This document shows positions 52,501-55,848 of a stretch of DNA of 64,000 nt, one piece after another. The notes beneath the pieces are model-generated. The model was not told the origin of the DNA, ran no database searches, and saw nothing but the letters and a program-made list of their open reading frames with translations. Source of the stretch: Channa striata. Lineage: Eukaryota; Chordata; Actinopteri; Anabantiformes; Channidae. The DNA is taken from the NCBI GenBank assembly GCA_033026295.1, contig CM065175.1, positions 24,842,437-24,906,436 on the forward strand, read 5' to 3'. Numbering within the stretch: position 1 is the stretch's first letter; each line of letters opens with the position of its first letter. A program made the position numbers and the translations under genes.

Positions 52501-55492
52501 GACGGCTGGTTTTTTTTTTTATGTAAACACCAAAAAAATGGGTGATTTAAATATTTTAATGCACTATTTCACCTTTAAACTATGTTGCTACCCATTTATT
52601 TTATGCTGCTCTCTTTTTCACTTATCACTCATACACTGCACTATTATTAATTACTTTTACTTACTATTCCATATTTTAGCCATTTATTCCAAGCCCTGGG
52701 GGCCGTGTTTTGTTCTCTCTTGTTTACATGCGTGAAGGTCGATAGACAATCCCCAAATCCTTGAATCCTTGAATTCTGTTTCGTCAGGCACTAAATAAAG
52801 ATGCTAAGGGTTAGTAACAATTAATGCTTCCTTACTTTCACCTCATGCATAACGTCAGTTGTTTCACACTGGACCCAAACTCCAGTCTCCATCCCAACCT
52901 GCCTCCTGACAAACGCTGGAAAATCTCAATTCTGTATCTGTATGTCTTACGTTCACTACACCCAGTGGACGTGTGTGTTGGTTGCTTTTAGTGGCTGGTA
53001 CAAACGACCTACTCTGTCGTACCGGGACCAAGAGTAAAACACTGGTGCAAGACATTGTCTGTAAAAAGCATTAATTATTATAGTTCATATGCTTTACTCT
53101 GATTAGTAAAGATGTCATGTTGAAACTAATAATAGCTGACGCCTGCATTCATATTTGAACAGTGAAATCGCTAACGATTGGACACTAATTGTTTCTCCCT
53201 TGTCCACGGTTAGTTACAGTGTTTGCCTTTCTACAGACAATTTACTGCGACTGGCACTTTGTGATTTACAAGTCTTTCCAAATCGTGGGTGGTGCACAAC
53301 TCCCTGCAGATTCCCTGCCAGGTATCGTCAGATTTTCCATCTCTGCTACTATTTCAATTGACGAAATGTGTCAACATCTTGGAGTGAAACATAAACTCCG
53401 GGCATATAGAGCACAGTCTGGTAGAGCAGGGGAGCCATTTGTTGGGCTGCGGATGAATCATTCCGAGCTCTAACAGCACCAAACAGATTAAATGCTTCAG
53501 CAGCCCGAGTTCCTTACATCAACAAGACGAACATGCATTCAGCAATCACGACGTTAAAATGTTGGGACGTTTGAGCTTCACCCTGGTGAGCTGAACTGAA
53601 GTTTATGGCGCACAGTCATTTTCTGTTATTGTTGACTCGGCAGTTTGATGCTATCAGAGACAATTTGTGTAAATGCACATTCGTCTTCATGTGCAAGCAG
53701 GATTACTGAAGTTATGACAGCAGAAACACGACTCATGCCAACAATCTAGAAGAGAACAGTCTACAGAAGTTAGAGAGACGACACAAAAAAACACGAGGTA
53801 ACAACCAAAGAAAAGCTTGGACATTCTGCCTTAATGCTGGAGGTTAAATAAATATCACGTGTATTTCCCAATGCAGCTTCAGATGTTGTCATGTCACTCA
53901 AAGGCTCGGTGCCGCTATACAATCCACACTTGTGGTTAGGGTTTAAGTACAAAAGCAAGTGGGTGAAGGTTAGGGAGAAACTGTGGGTCAGAAAAAATGG
54001 TGCCTCTTATCTCCAAGTCCGGTGCTGCGTCAGCCAAAGATCCAACCTCCTTCCTACAAAGACTTTGTTGATTCTAGATGACACCAGCAAAGGCAACTTC
54101 AGCAACTGAATTATATTACGACTGTCACGTTCATCACGTCACCTCATAATAAACGTGCCTACATGTATGAATAGGCGCAACCTTGTCAACCATAACTATG
54201 TGCTGATAATAACTGATACCTTGCTAGTCAATGGCAGGATGATGCTGATGATGCTCAAATCAGCTCAAGTCAGAAAGAGACTGGTCCAAGATGTGTTCAC
54301 CAGAACTGCTGAATTAGCACTAGGCAGGTAACTTTTAGCAAACAAGACAAAAAACAAACCTCCAAAATTGACGTATTCTGTGTTATAGTTTGTTAGTAAG
54401 CAAACCAGCTGCCAACACATATGAGTTTATGATAAGGACATAAGGTAATTAGGTAATTCACTTAAATATGCTTTAAACCACATTTACACTTTACTTAAAT
54501 ATGCTGCTGTGTTGTTATTGAAAAGACCTCCTGTCATACACATAAGCAGTTTCCCTATAATTACGTCACAAACCCATGGTCTGTCAGAACCTACAGAAAA
54601 GCCGTGATCTTCAACTAAACGAACCAATTTCTCCAAACGTTACTTCTTTCTAAGTGAAATGAACGATGCTGCACTGTTGTCAGCTCAGGTTCCTTCTATA
54701 TTTAACATATTACCTTGGCAAATGACACAAGTACTGAACAAACTCACTATAGAATTCAATCAAAGGAAACACAGGTGCTTCTCTAATCCTGAATATTTGA
54801 AATTTCCACGAGGCAGTTATTCTTCCACAATGAGTGTGTTTAACCCGCAGTGATGGCAACCAAATACAAATGCCGTGAAACACCGCTGAATCCATCATAG
54901 GAATAATGAAGCCTGCACAGATCTCGTAAACAAGCACAGTCTTTATTCTTCACGTCTCATTTTCCCAAACCTGCTCCAGCATCAGCAGAACATTCAACTG
55001 CATAACTACTTTTAACCTGATAAATCCACAAGTACGTTGACAGACATTTGTAAGATTCAGTCATCACCATAATCTAACCTGTCATGCCTTTCACTCCACT
55101 GGCAAGATTCATAACAATGTGAGCCAAGACGAATTTGACAAAACAATATCTGACAACATGTTAGCGCACAGTTCACACACAAGGAAGCAGAAATGGTGCA
55201 ACATTCACATGGAGCCTCTTGAGCCTTGGCTCATAGCTAATGTTCTTCTAATGTTCTTAGTCGGAGCTCGCTGGCGCTGGTTGGGCTGACAAGTACAGGC
55301 CTTAAAACCAAAACAATGAGCTAAAAGATGCTCAAATGCGTTGGAGAATGGGGCAATAATTTGACATTTGACAAATGGATACAGCGTGTTCGACACAAAC
55401 AGAGAACGGCTGTCCTACTCACACTGGGTGTATTCCTGTAACAGTGCGAACTCCGCTGGAGTCAGTGTGACCCATTTGTCCTGGCTGCTCAT
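2461..55492 (-). CDS. dgkb: Diacylglycerol kinase beta, whole coding span (24 exons, one frameshift)
   Basis: DGKs phosphorylate diacylglycerol to phosphatidic acid and so end DAG signalling; the beta isoform is a neuronal, calcium-binding type I DGK that works at membranes. Seen here: joining 24 GT-AG exons gives about 783 codons (human DGKB is about 804). Domains in order are recoverin-homology 1-150, EF-hand loops 158-169 and 203-214, C1 fingers 241-290 and 306-354, catalytic domain from about 415 with GGDGT at 474-478 and GTGNDLAR at 503-510, and the accessory domain to about 750. The beta assignment rather than alpha or gamma rests on near-identical stretches in exons 2, 9-11, 18 and 19, and on the basic insert in exon 21. 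Exon 8 lacks one base, so as written the frame closes after about residue 219. Exon phases agree everywhere else. The span includes introns. Confidence 0.95.
2569..5408 (-). other. dgkb intron 23
   Basis: This AT-rich intron of 2.8 kb has scattered ATTTA and poly-T tracts and no other coding block. I could not identify a transposon family in it. Confidence 0.7.
5409..5469 (-). CDS. dgkb: dgkb exon 23 (accessory domain tail)
   Basis: The exon is 61 bases, with acceptor TTTCTTGCAG and donor ACTGTAAGT. It completes Arg728 and encodes residues 729-748, TSKSLPMQIDGEPWMQTPC plus Thr. PMQIDGEPWMQ is a signature of the DGK accessory domain. The intron to exon 22 is the shortest of the gene (158 bases). 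Confidence 0.95.
5628..5748 (-). CDS. dgkb: dgkb exon 22 (end of accessory domain)
   Basis: The exon is 121 bases, with acceptor TATCTTTAG. It encodes residues 688-727: DLSDQLLEVVGLEGAMEM, GQIYTGLKSAGRRLAQC and SSVTI. The donor is CAGGTTCAC, which lacks the usual purine at +3 and G at +5, yet it is the only nearby donor that keeps frame with exon 23. Reading through gives about 19 further residues before a stop. Confidence 0.92.
7985..8033 (-). repeat. C-rich tract, G-quadruplex potential on the minus strand
   Basis: Runs of C (CCCCCCCC, CCCCC, CCCC, CCC) lie close together, so the transcribed strand of dgkb carries four or more G-runs with short loops, the pattern for a G-quadruplex. It lies in intron 21. 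Confidence 0.5.
8284..8314 (+). repeat. (CA)n microsatellite
   Basis: About 15 uninterrupted CA units lie in intron 21. A second, shorter CA run lies at 8436-8454 in the same intron. Confidence 0.97.
8436..8454 (+). repeat. (CA)n microsatellite
   Basis: About nine CA units, followed by degenerate CA/CACG repeats to about 8515. Confidence 0.9.
10310..10505 (-). CDS. dgkb: dgkb exon 21 (accessory domain with basic insert)
   Basis: The exon is 196 bases, with an acceptor of CGTTTTAAAAAG and donor AAGGTAGCC. It encodes residues 623-687: CDGVTLDLSSISLEGIAV, LNIPSMHGGSNLWGKSKK, then the basic stretch RRGNRKGGKKGQDKR and PVVDPKELMFAAQ. The SMHGGSNLWG block is universal in type I DGKs. The basic insert has the same position as in DGK beta but is richer in Gly and Lys. 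The acceptor tract is unusually A-rich next to the AG. Confidence 0.94.
10506..11294 (-). other. dgkb intron 20
   Basis: This 0.8 kb intron holds no recognised repeat or gene. Confidence 0.7.
11295..11385 (-). CDS. dgkb: dgkb exon 20 (accessory domain)
   Basis: The exon is 91 bases, with acceptor TCTTTTTCAG and donor GAGGTAAAG. It encodes residues 593-622: TKNKLWYFEFGTSETFSA then TCKKLHDFLEVE. LWYFEFGTSETFSATCK is a conserved accessory-domain block. It begins with the last base of Arg592 and ends in phase 0. Confidence 0.95.
11644..11663 (+). repeat. Poly-A run (20 A)
   Basis: Twenty uninterrupted A residues. No SINE or retrocopy body is recognisable immediately to the left, so its origin is unknown. 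Confidence 0.9.
11690..11985. promoter_or_regulatory. Candidate conserved noncoding element
   Basis: This block is unlike its AT-rich surroundings: balanced composition, no low-complexity sequence, a CACGTG-type E-box, a CCAAT box (GGCCAATGGGGA) and TAATT or ATTAA homeobox-like cores. Introns of developmental neuronal genes often carry such enhancers. Conservation itself cannot be seen here. Confidence 0.2.
12900..13037 (-). repeat. tRNA-derived SINE
   Basis: The reverse complement begins near 13037 with GAGGCTCAGTTGGTAGAGC (a pol III A-box-like region) and has GGTTCGATTCC (a perfect B-box) about 28 bases on. This is the tRNA-like head of a fish SINE. The body continues to at least 12900, where a second GGTTCGAA-like word occurs in a GAACCAAGTGGTTC palindrome. 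It is not a functional tRNA because the acceptor arms do not pair. Confidence 0.75.
13688..13737 (+). repeat. (ATC)n trinucleotide repeat
   Basis: About 16 units of CAT/ATC with single ACC interruptions. A methionine-run open frame on the minus strand is an artefact of this repeat. Confidence 0.97.
14030..14250. promoter_or_regulatory. Candidate conserved noncoding element
   Basis: This is a complex, repeat-free stretch with TTAGGTAATTAGG and TTGTCATTTG-type homeobox/MEIS-like words. It is an inference from texture only. Confidence 0.18.
15629..15650 (-). mobile_element. hAT-like DNA transposon terminus
   Basis: Reading leftward from 15650 on the minus strand gives CAGTGGTTCCCCAAGCTGGGG, which strongly resembles the CAGTGGTTCCCAAACTGGGG ends of vertebrate hAT (Charlie-like) elements. 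No matching opposite end was found within about 400 bases, so this is a fragment or the other end has decayed. Confidence 0.4.
16347..16385 (+). repeat. (TG)n microsatellite
   Basis: About 19 perfect TG units in intron 19. It is a likely polymorphic marker. Confidence 0.97.
16541..16568 (+). repeat. (TG)n microsatellite
   Basis: Fourteen perfect TG units, only 155 bases from the previous TG tract. Confidence 0.97.
20590..20720. promoter_or_regulatory. Candidate conserved noncoding element
   Basis: This is non-repetitive sequence with TTCAATTAGGCCTGCAATTA (homeobox-type ATTA/TAAT cores) and TGTCAAAC. Enhancer status is inferred from texture only. Confidence 0.18.
21590..21656 (+). repeat. 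Short dispersed repeat, copy 1
   Basis: It shares AGGGGA(A/C)ATCCGGTTT followed by CCTAATCC(C/A)CTAC with 63087-63130, in the same order and orientation. The family is unknown. It lies just 3' of exon 19 on the transcribed strand. Confidence 0.4.
21735..21799 (-). CDS. dgkb: dgkb exon 19 (accessory domain)
   Basis: The exon is 65 bases, isolated between two of the largest introns. It has acceptor TTTTTTGCAG and donor CAGGTATGT. It encodes residues 571-591, DASIAHRFHVMREKHPEK then FNS, near-identical to mammalian DGK beta. It ends with two bases of Arg592. Confidence 0.95.
24270..24370 (+). repeat. SINE fragment (B-box region)
   Basis: GGTCAGTGGTTCGATCCCC, then TCTGTCAAAGTGTCGTGGAG, follows the order of the widespread fish tRNA-derived SINE (B-box, then a CGAAGTGTCCTTGG-like block). 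The A-box half is too decayed to recognise. Confidence 0.6.
25255..25380 (-). repeat. Dispersed teleost repeat with tRNA-like word
   Basis: The reverse complement reads GGTTCGAATCCACCTGCTGG, then CTCACAGGTTCTTCCTGTG, then AGTGCAAAGACATGCTGTCA. This order matches a very common teleost interspersed element (GGTTCGAATCCC ... CACAGTCCAAAGACATGC). A related copy lies at 45535-45720. Confidence 0.6.
25690..25880. promoter_or_regulatory. Candidate conserved noncoding element
   Basis: This repeat-free, balanced-composition block has CCAATTATGAG, GTCATTAGGG and TGATTGAGATCATTA words typical of homeobox-bound enhancers. It is an inference from texture. Confidence 0.2.
26840..27060. promoter_or_regulatory. 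Candidate conserved noncoding element
   Basis: This complex, non-repetitive stretch contains GTCAATTACC and TCAGTAATGCC cores and ends just before the G-rich tract. Enhancer status is not demonstrated. Confidence 0.2.
27073..27095 (+). repeat. G-rich tract, possible G-quadruplex
   Basis: Nine or more G, then T, then six G, then TGG, in intron 18 on the non-transcribed strand. Consecutive G-runs with single-base loops fit a quadruplex. Confidence 0.5.
28175..28240. repeat. GATAA/TTATC palindromic repeat cluster
   Basis: Alternating words TTATCCAGAGATAACG, AATAATTATCCCG and TTATCACGAGATAATA form near-perfect inverted units of about 14 bases. Similar TTATCTCG-GATAAC palindromes are dispersed in vertebrate genomes. 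It lies 65 bases past the donor of exon 18. Confidence 0.6.
28305..28465 (-). CDS. dgkb: dgkb exon 18 (catalytic/accessory junction)
   Basis: The exon is 161 bases, with acceptor CTGTCCAAG and donor GTGGTGAGC. It encodes residues 518-570, with GYEGESLLKILRDVENST, LDRWKIDVTPTDKDERG and DPVPYSIINNYFSIGV. The NYFSIGVDA motif, completed by exon 19, begins the DGK accessory domain. The DKDERGDPVPYSIINNYF stretch favours DGK beta over alpha. A plus-strand open frame across this exon is only its antisense shadow. Confidence 0.95.
28466..29016 (-). other. dgkb intron 17
   Basis: This short intron (0.55 kb) has nothing recognised beyond low-complexity T at 28871-28884. Confidence 0.7.
29017..29106 (-). 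CDS. dgkb: dgkb exon 17 (catalytic domain, GTGNDLAR)
   Basis: The exon is 90 bases, with acceptor CTGCTCCAG and donor GGAGGTACC. It encodes residues 487-516: DKANLDRNPPVCILPLG then TGNDLARCLRWGG. LPLGTGNDLAR (500-510) is a hallmark of DGK catalytic domains. It leaves one base of a glycine codon. Confidence 0.95.
29107..29782 (-). other. dgkb intron 16
   Basis: This 0.7 kb intron has no recognised repeat or gene. Confidence 0.7.
29783..29868 (-). CDS. dgkb: dgkb exon 16 (nucleotide-binding GGDG motif)
   Basis: The exon is 86 bases, with acceptor TTGTGACAG and donor ATAGGTACAG. It encodes residues 459-486, LNFFRDVPDFRVLTC followed by GGDGTVGWILDFI. GGDGT at 474-478 is the glycine-rich ATP-binding motif of lipid kinases, and its central glycines are intact. 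The catalytic core is therefore undamaged at sequence level. Confidence 0.95.
29869..32116 (-). other. dgkb intron 15
   Basis: This 2.2 kb intron contains a Tc1-like terminus at 31810-31852. The 30300-30720 part is complex and repeat-free and might be conserved noncoding DNA. No coding block was found. Confidence 0.7.
31810..31852 (+). mobile_element. Tc1-like transposon right terminus (fragment)
   Basis: AAAACTTTGACCGGCACTGTA closely resembles the outer end of fish Tc1/mariner inverted repeats (AAACTTTTGACCGGTACTGTA) and is followed by TA, the target-site word. No partner terminus or transposase was found nearby, so this is a solo end or a very decayed MITE. Confidence 0.5.
32117..32191 (-). 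CDS. dgkb: dgkb exon 15 (catalytic domain)
   Basis: The exon is 75 bases, with acceptor CTCTTGCAG and donor AGGGTAGGT. It encodes residues 434-457, IYRKFQYLLNPRQVYNLA then KNGPMA. FQYLLNPRQVY is a strongly conserved catalytic-domain helix of type I DGKs. It ends with two bases of Gly458. Confidence 0.93.
32192..32791 (-). other. dgkb intron 14
   Basis: This 0.6 kb intron has a GC-rich stretch near 32560-32740 with a CCGCCG run at 32702-32717. No element was recognised. Confidence 0.7.
32792..32865 (-). CDS. dgkb: dgkb exon 14 (start of DGK catalytic domain)
   Basis: The exon is 74 bases, with acceptor CCCATTCAG and donor GAGGTAAGA. It encodes residues 409-432: ITTIEGTHPLLVFVNPKSG then GKQGE. 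HPLLVFVNPKSGG is the signature opening of the DAGKc fold. It ends with two bases of Arg433. Confidence 0.94.
32866..34730 (-). other. dgkb intron 13
   Basis: This 1.9 kb intron contains a LINE reverse transcriptase remnant on the plus strand at about 34062-34160. The remainder has no recognised feature. Confidence 0.7.
34062..34160 (+). mobile_element. LINE reverse transcriptase C-terminal remnant
   Basis: The plus strand encodes LRWLPVQLGIKFKILLITFK followed by P-T-G-L, which fits the LHWLPV-x2-RI-x-FKILLLTFKAL-x-GLAP motif downstream of the reverse transcriptase in teleost CR1/L2/Rex-type LINEs. Only about 100 bases are recognisable. It is antisense to dgkb in intron 13. Confidence 0.7.
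34731..34832 (-). CDS. dgkb: dgkb exon 13 (linker before catalytic domain)
   Basis: The exon is 102 bases, with acceptor GGCCCTAG and donor CAGGTGACA. It encodes residues 375-408, a Ser/Arg-rich linker ending KMQRANSVTVDGQGLQ, which matches the end of the linker in DGK beta. The front of the linker is shorter than in the human protein (see findings). The RANSVT segment is a possible basophilic-kinase target; that is only a motif resemblance. Confidence 0.9.
34833..35520 (-). other. dgkb intron 12
   Basis: This 0.7 kb intron has a GCA triplet run near 35011-35021. No additional linker exon could be confirmed although the family linker is longer. Confidence 0.6.
35521..35619 (-). CDS. dgkb: dgkb exon 12 (end of second C1 finger)
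   Basis: The exon is 99 bases, with acceptor CTCCTCCAG and donor CTGGTAAGA. It encodes residues 342-374, LHNKCASHVKPECDCG then PLKDHILPPNSICPVVL. His343, Cys346 and Cys354 close the second C1 domain. Both ends are phase 0. Confidence 0.94.
35903..36019 (-). CDS. dgkb: dgkb exon 11 (second C1 finger)
   Basis: The exon is 117 bases, with acceptor CTCTCCGCAG and donor ACGGTAAGC. It encodes residues 303-341, VMHHFWVEGNCPTKCDKC and CYQGLTGLHCVWC. Cys317, Cys320, Cys335 and Cys338 are zinc ligands of the second C1. The sequence is close to the family consensus with no missing ligand. Confidence 0.95.
36020..36366 (-). other. dgkb intron 10
   Basis: The intron is 347 bases with a purine-rich plus strand (AAGAGGGAGAG-type) at 36120-36190, which gives the transcript a long pyrimidine tract upstream of the exon 11 acceptor. 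Nothing else was seen. Confidence 0.7.
36367..36455 (-). CDS. dgkb: dgkb exon 10 (first C1 finger, C half)
   Basis: The exon is 89 bases, with acceptor TTTCCTTAG and donor GAGGTGCGT. It encodes residues 273-302, FCKYTVHERCVARAPPSC then IKTYVKSKKNTE. It contributes Cys274, His279, Cys282 and Cys290, which completes the first zinc finger. It ends in phase 0. Confidence 0.95.
36456..37436 (-). other. dgkb intron 9
   Basis: This AT-rich intron of 1 kb has no recognised element. Confidence 0.7.
37437..37554 (-). CDS. dgkb: dgkb exon 9 (first C1 finger, N half)
   Basis: The exon is 118 bases, with acceptor TTGCTGCAG and donor TCGTGTGAGT. It encodes residues 234-272, with DDGQHVWRLKHFNKPAYC and CLNMLIGLGKQGLCCS. 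It carries His241, Cys254, Cys257 and Cys271 of the H-X12-C-X2-C-X13-C zinc pattern. The segment is almost identical to human DGK beta. It ends with one base of Phe273. Confidence 0.95.
37555..39115 (-). other. dgkb intron 8
   Basis: This AT-rich intron of 1.6 kb has no recognised element. Confidence 0.7.
39116..39234 (-). CDS. dgkb: dgkb exon 8 (second EF hand) with 1-bp deletion frameshift
   Basis: The acceptor is TTTATAG and the donor ACGGTGAGT. The exon is 119 bases where 120 are needed to join phase 0 to phase 0. The first part reads EIDYDHDGTVSLEEWIQ (EF2 loop 203-214); the last part reads GGMTTIPLLVLLGLET in another frame. The family has two glycine codons after WIQ, and here one G of the G-rich stretch around 39159-39165 is missing. 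Read literally the frame gives Gln-Glu-Ala then TGA. No alternative splice site inside the exon repairs it. This is either a sequence error or a real truncating allele. Confidence 0.9.
39235..39620 (-). other. dgkb intron 7
   Basis: This very AT-rich intron of 386 bases has no recognised element. Confidence 0.7.
39621..39695 (-). CDS. dgkb: dgkb exon 7 (between EF hands)
   Basis: The exon is 75 bases, with acceptor TCGCTGCAG and donor CCAGTACGT. It encodes residues 169-193, ELEHIISQMMHVAEYLEW and DVTELKP, the exiting helix of EF1 and the entering helix of EF2. It supplies the last acidic ligand of EF1. Both ends are phase 0. Confidence 0.93.
39696..40775 (-). other. dgkb intron 6
   Basis: This 1.1 kb intron is dominated by the polypyrimidine tract at 40165-40277. 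Open frames there are low-complexity artefacts. Confidence 0.7.
40165..40277 (+). repeat. Polypyrimidine (CCCTCC)n tract
   Basis: About 113 almost pure pyrimidines made of CCCTCC, CCTT and CCTCC units; the transcribed strand is GGAGGG-rich. Such mirror-repeat tracts can form triplexes, or quadruplexes in the G-rich strand. Confidence 0.95.
40776..40825 (-). CDS. dgkb: dgkb exon 6 (first EF-hand loop)
   Basis: The exon is 50 bases, with acceptor TCCGCAG and donor TCGGTAATT. It encodes residues 152-168, MFRLYDTDGNGCLDSS after Phe152. The D-x-D-x-N-G-x-L-D pattern from 158 is a canonical calcium-binding EF loop, completed by Glu169 at the start of exon 7. The known role is calcium-dependent control of type I DGK activity and membrane binding. 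Confidence 0.93.
40826..44962 (-). other. dgkb intron 5
   Basis: This 4.1 kb intron has a GC-richer first third (41100-41420) with two TGACGTCA-like CRE words near 41205-41227 (GCTGACGTCATA and TGACGTCAGA), then AT-rich DNA. The open frame at 42090-42344 has no recognised domain. No transposon was identified. Confidence 0.6.
41203..41230. promoter_or_regulatory. Paired CRE-like TGACGTCA sites
   Basis: TGACGTCA occurs twice within 28 bases (GCGCTGACGTCATAAAG and CTTGACGTCAGATG), both perfect 8-base cAMP-response palindromes, in intron 5. Two perfect sites this close are unlikely by chance in AT-rich DNA. CREB family proteins bind this word; activity here is unknown. Confidence 0.45.
44963..45100 (-). 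CDS. dgkb: dgkb exon 5 (linker and lead-in to EF hands)
   Basis: The exon is 138 bases, with acceptor CCCCCTCAG and donor GTGAGTG. It encodes residues 106-151: a divergent linker (GLKLTKGNSTPLKNP), then the conserved VQLKDIVCYLSLLEGGRPEDKLE that precedes the first EF hand. It leaves one base, completed to Phe152 by exon 6. Confidence 0.92.
45101..47137 (-). other. dgkb intron 4
   Basis: This 2.0 kb intron contains a dispersed teleost repeat at 45535-45720. No other element was identified. Confidence 0.7.
45535..45720 (+). repeat. Dispersed teleost repeat
   Basis: It reads TCTGCACGTTCTCCCCCACAG, TCCTAAGACATGCACGTTAG and TCTCTAAATTCCCATT in order, then ATGGTTGTCTCTCTGTGTTC, then TAGACTGGTGACCTGTCCAG. 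These ordered blocks match a very abundant fish interspersed repeat. It is the opposite orientation of the copy at 25255-25380. Confidence 0.75.
47138..47285 (-). CDS. dgkb: dgkb exon 4 (recoverin-homology region)
   Basis: The exon is 148 bases, with acceptor GGCTTCCAG and donor CTGGTAAGC. It encodes residues 57-105, with EIDFEGFKVFMQTFLE and ELPEEFCQHLFMSF, the conserved core of the recoverin-homology domain of type I DGKs. A Ser/Pro/Lys-rich stretch (about 89-105) follows. The exon leaves one base of a glycine codon for exon 5. Confidence 0.93.
47738..47912 (+). repeat. Dispersed repeat with degenerate TTAGGG words
   Basis: GAGGACATTTGGCCGGTCC, then GAGGGTCAAGACTGGGTTTT, degenerate GGTTAG/TTAGGG words, and finally AGTGTCCTCACAAGTATAGA. 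This order is typical of a common teleost intronic repeat. The TTAGGG-like part should not be read as an interstitial telomere because the units are degenerate and few. Confidence 0.65.
48020..48066 (+). mobile_element. LINE 3' tail fragment
   Basis: TTTGCTTTATCTGTATGAAA followed by GGTACTATAGGAGTAAAATTTT resembles the GAAAGGTGCTATATAAATAAA 3' tails of teleost CR1/Rex-type LINEs. No reverse transcriptase is attached. Confidence 0.45.
48240..48300 (+). mobile_element. Tc1-like transposon fragment
   Basis: GCATATGTATTCACCCTTTC then AAGTCAATATTTAGTAGATG matches the widespread Tc1/MITE sequence (AAAAGTATTCACCCC..TTGAAGTCAATATTTAGTAGAA). No transposase frame remains. Confidence 0.6.
48439..48480 (+). 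mobile_element. L2-like LINE 3' terminus
   Basis: ATTCCCCCTCTGTGGGATCA then GTAAAGTTTTCTCTTATCTTA is the conserved 3' end of L2/Maui-like LINEs in fish (TTTCCCC..GGGATCAATAAAGT with a TCTTA-type tail). It is a 5'-truncated copy. Confidence 0.65.
48644..48664 (-). CDS. dgkb: dgkb exon 3 (21-nt microexon)
   Basis: This exon is only 21 bases and encodes KQEILSQ, which aligns with KQDILFQ in human DGK beta at exactly this place between exons 2 and 4. The donor is CAGGTAACT. The acceptor is an unusual AAAG after a pyrimidine tract interrupted by TTTAATGCTACGG; a second AG six bases inside the exon (AAACAG) could serve instead. Both sides are phase 0, so skipping would keep the frame and remove seven residues. 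A microexon of this size in a neuronal gene is a plausible site of regulated splicing. Confidence 0.85.
48665..49345 (-). other. dgkb intron 2
   Basis: This 0.7 kb AT-rich intron lies upstream of the microexon. Toward its 3' end the pyrimidine tract is broken and a TGC word lies about 14 bases before the acceptor. No repeat was recognised. Confidence 0.7.
49346..49422 (-). CDS. dgkb: dgkb exon 2 (recoverin-homology region)
   Basis: The exon is 77 bases, with acceptor TTCCTCAG and donor GAGGTATG. It completes Tyr24 and encodes residues 24-49, including STKKLKDVLQEFHGDG and LAKYNPEE. This segment is nearly identical to mammalian DGK beta and is one of the clearest family diagnostics in the N-terminal half. 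It ends in phase 0. Confidence 0.93.
50595..50690 (+). repeat. SINE fragment
   Basis: GTGTTCGATTCCCAGATCCG then ACAAAGTGTCTTTGAGCTGA preserves the B-box and the downstream block of a fish tRNA-derived SINE. The A-box is not clear. Confidence 0.5.
50810..50935 (-). repeat. tRNA-derived SINE
   Basis: The reverse complement starts near 50935 with AGCTCCATCAGTAGAGCAC (A-box region), then GATGGTGGTTTGGACCCCAC (decayed B-box) and GTGTCTCCTTGGATTGGCCA. The order A-box, B-box, CTTGG block is that of fish SINEs. It faces the SINE fragment at 50595, leaving the two in opposite orientations. Confidence 0.6.
51541..51567 (+). repeat. (TG)n microsatellite
   Basis: About 13 perfect TG units in intron 1. 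Confidence 0.97.
52555..52780 (+). mobile_element. L2-like LINE 3'UTR fragment
   Basis: Alternating CACTATTATTAATTACTTTT and TTTATTTTATGC-type sequence, then CCCCAAATCCTTGAATCC with TCCTTGAA tandem units, resembles the 3'UTR and tail of fish L2 elements. No coding part remains. Confidence 0.45.
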
Positions 55493-55560
55493 TGTGCTCG
55501 GGCCTCGTCTCTTTGTTCGTCGAGCATTCCCTGGGTGGCACAGCACAGCGGGGTGTCACG
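55423..55560 (-). CDS. dgkb: dgkb exon 1 (start exon; coding part 55423-55492)
   Basis: The acceptor is TTTCAG before 55560. The ATG at 55490-55492 has A at -3, and the exon ends CCCAGT before donor GTGAGT. It encodes residues 1-23, beginning MSSQDKWVTLTPAEF, the start of the recoverin-homology region and close to the known N-terminus of DGK beta. It leaves one base of a tyrosine codon that exon 2 completes. This start was chosen because it matches the family N-terminus and the only upstream ATG in the exon opens a different, 12-codon frame. Confidence 0.9.
55489..55527 (-). promoter_or_regulatory. Upstream ORF (12 codons) overlapping the dgkb start codon
   Basis: In the leader part of the start exon an ATG at 55525-55527 opens a 12-codon frame. 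Its TGA shares bases with the dgkb ATG in an ATGA overlap. The uORF is in a different frame from dgkb. Such overlaps can reduce initiation or allow re-initiation. Whether this uORF is translated cannot be told from sequence. Confidence 0.5.
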
Positions 55561-55782
55561 CTGAAATACAACAACACACATTATATCACATCACACCAAC
55601 GCGACACACACCTGTTTTTTTCTTAAAGGGCGACTAATTTTCAACTTGCAAGCATAAAATACAATCTCTCTCTTTATGAGCAGGACTTTCTTTTCAGATG
55701 ATGTTCACTTGTTGCTCAAATTTAATCTTGGTCAACCCGATTGTCTAGAACTCCTCCCAAACATAACACCTGTACTGCCGAA

Positions 55783-55848
55783 GGTGAAAAACTCCTCCAA
55801 ATGATGTCATCATTCAGCAAGAAGCGGAGAGATATTTTAATGTAGGGA
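55783..55848 (+). repeat. Dispersed repeat copy B
   Basis: This is the second copy of the element at 281-350, with the same ordered blocks (TGAAAAACTCCTCC, ATGATGTCAT, AAGAAGCGGAGAGATATTTTAA in part). It lies in the intron upstream of the start exon. The two copies are aligned over about 65 bases with small gaps. Confidence 0.6.

Larger units (their letters stand above)
49423..55422 (-). other. dgkb intron 1
   Basis: This 6.0 kb intron contains two SINE fragments (50595-50690, 50810-50935), a TG microsatellite at 51541 and an L2-like LINE tail at 52555-52780. Other open frames show no domain. Confidence 0.7.

Noticed and set aside
2461..55492. dgkb as a pseudogene
   Set aside because: Introns are present and 23 of 24 exons are intact with consensus splice sites and conserved catalytic motifs; one single-base gap is not enough to call decay.
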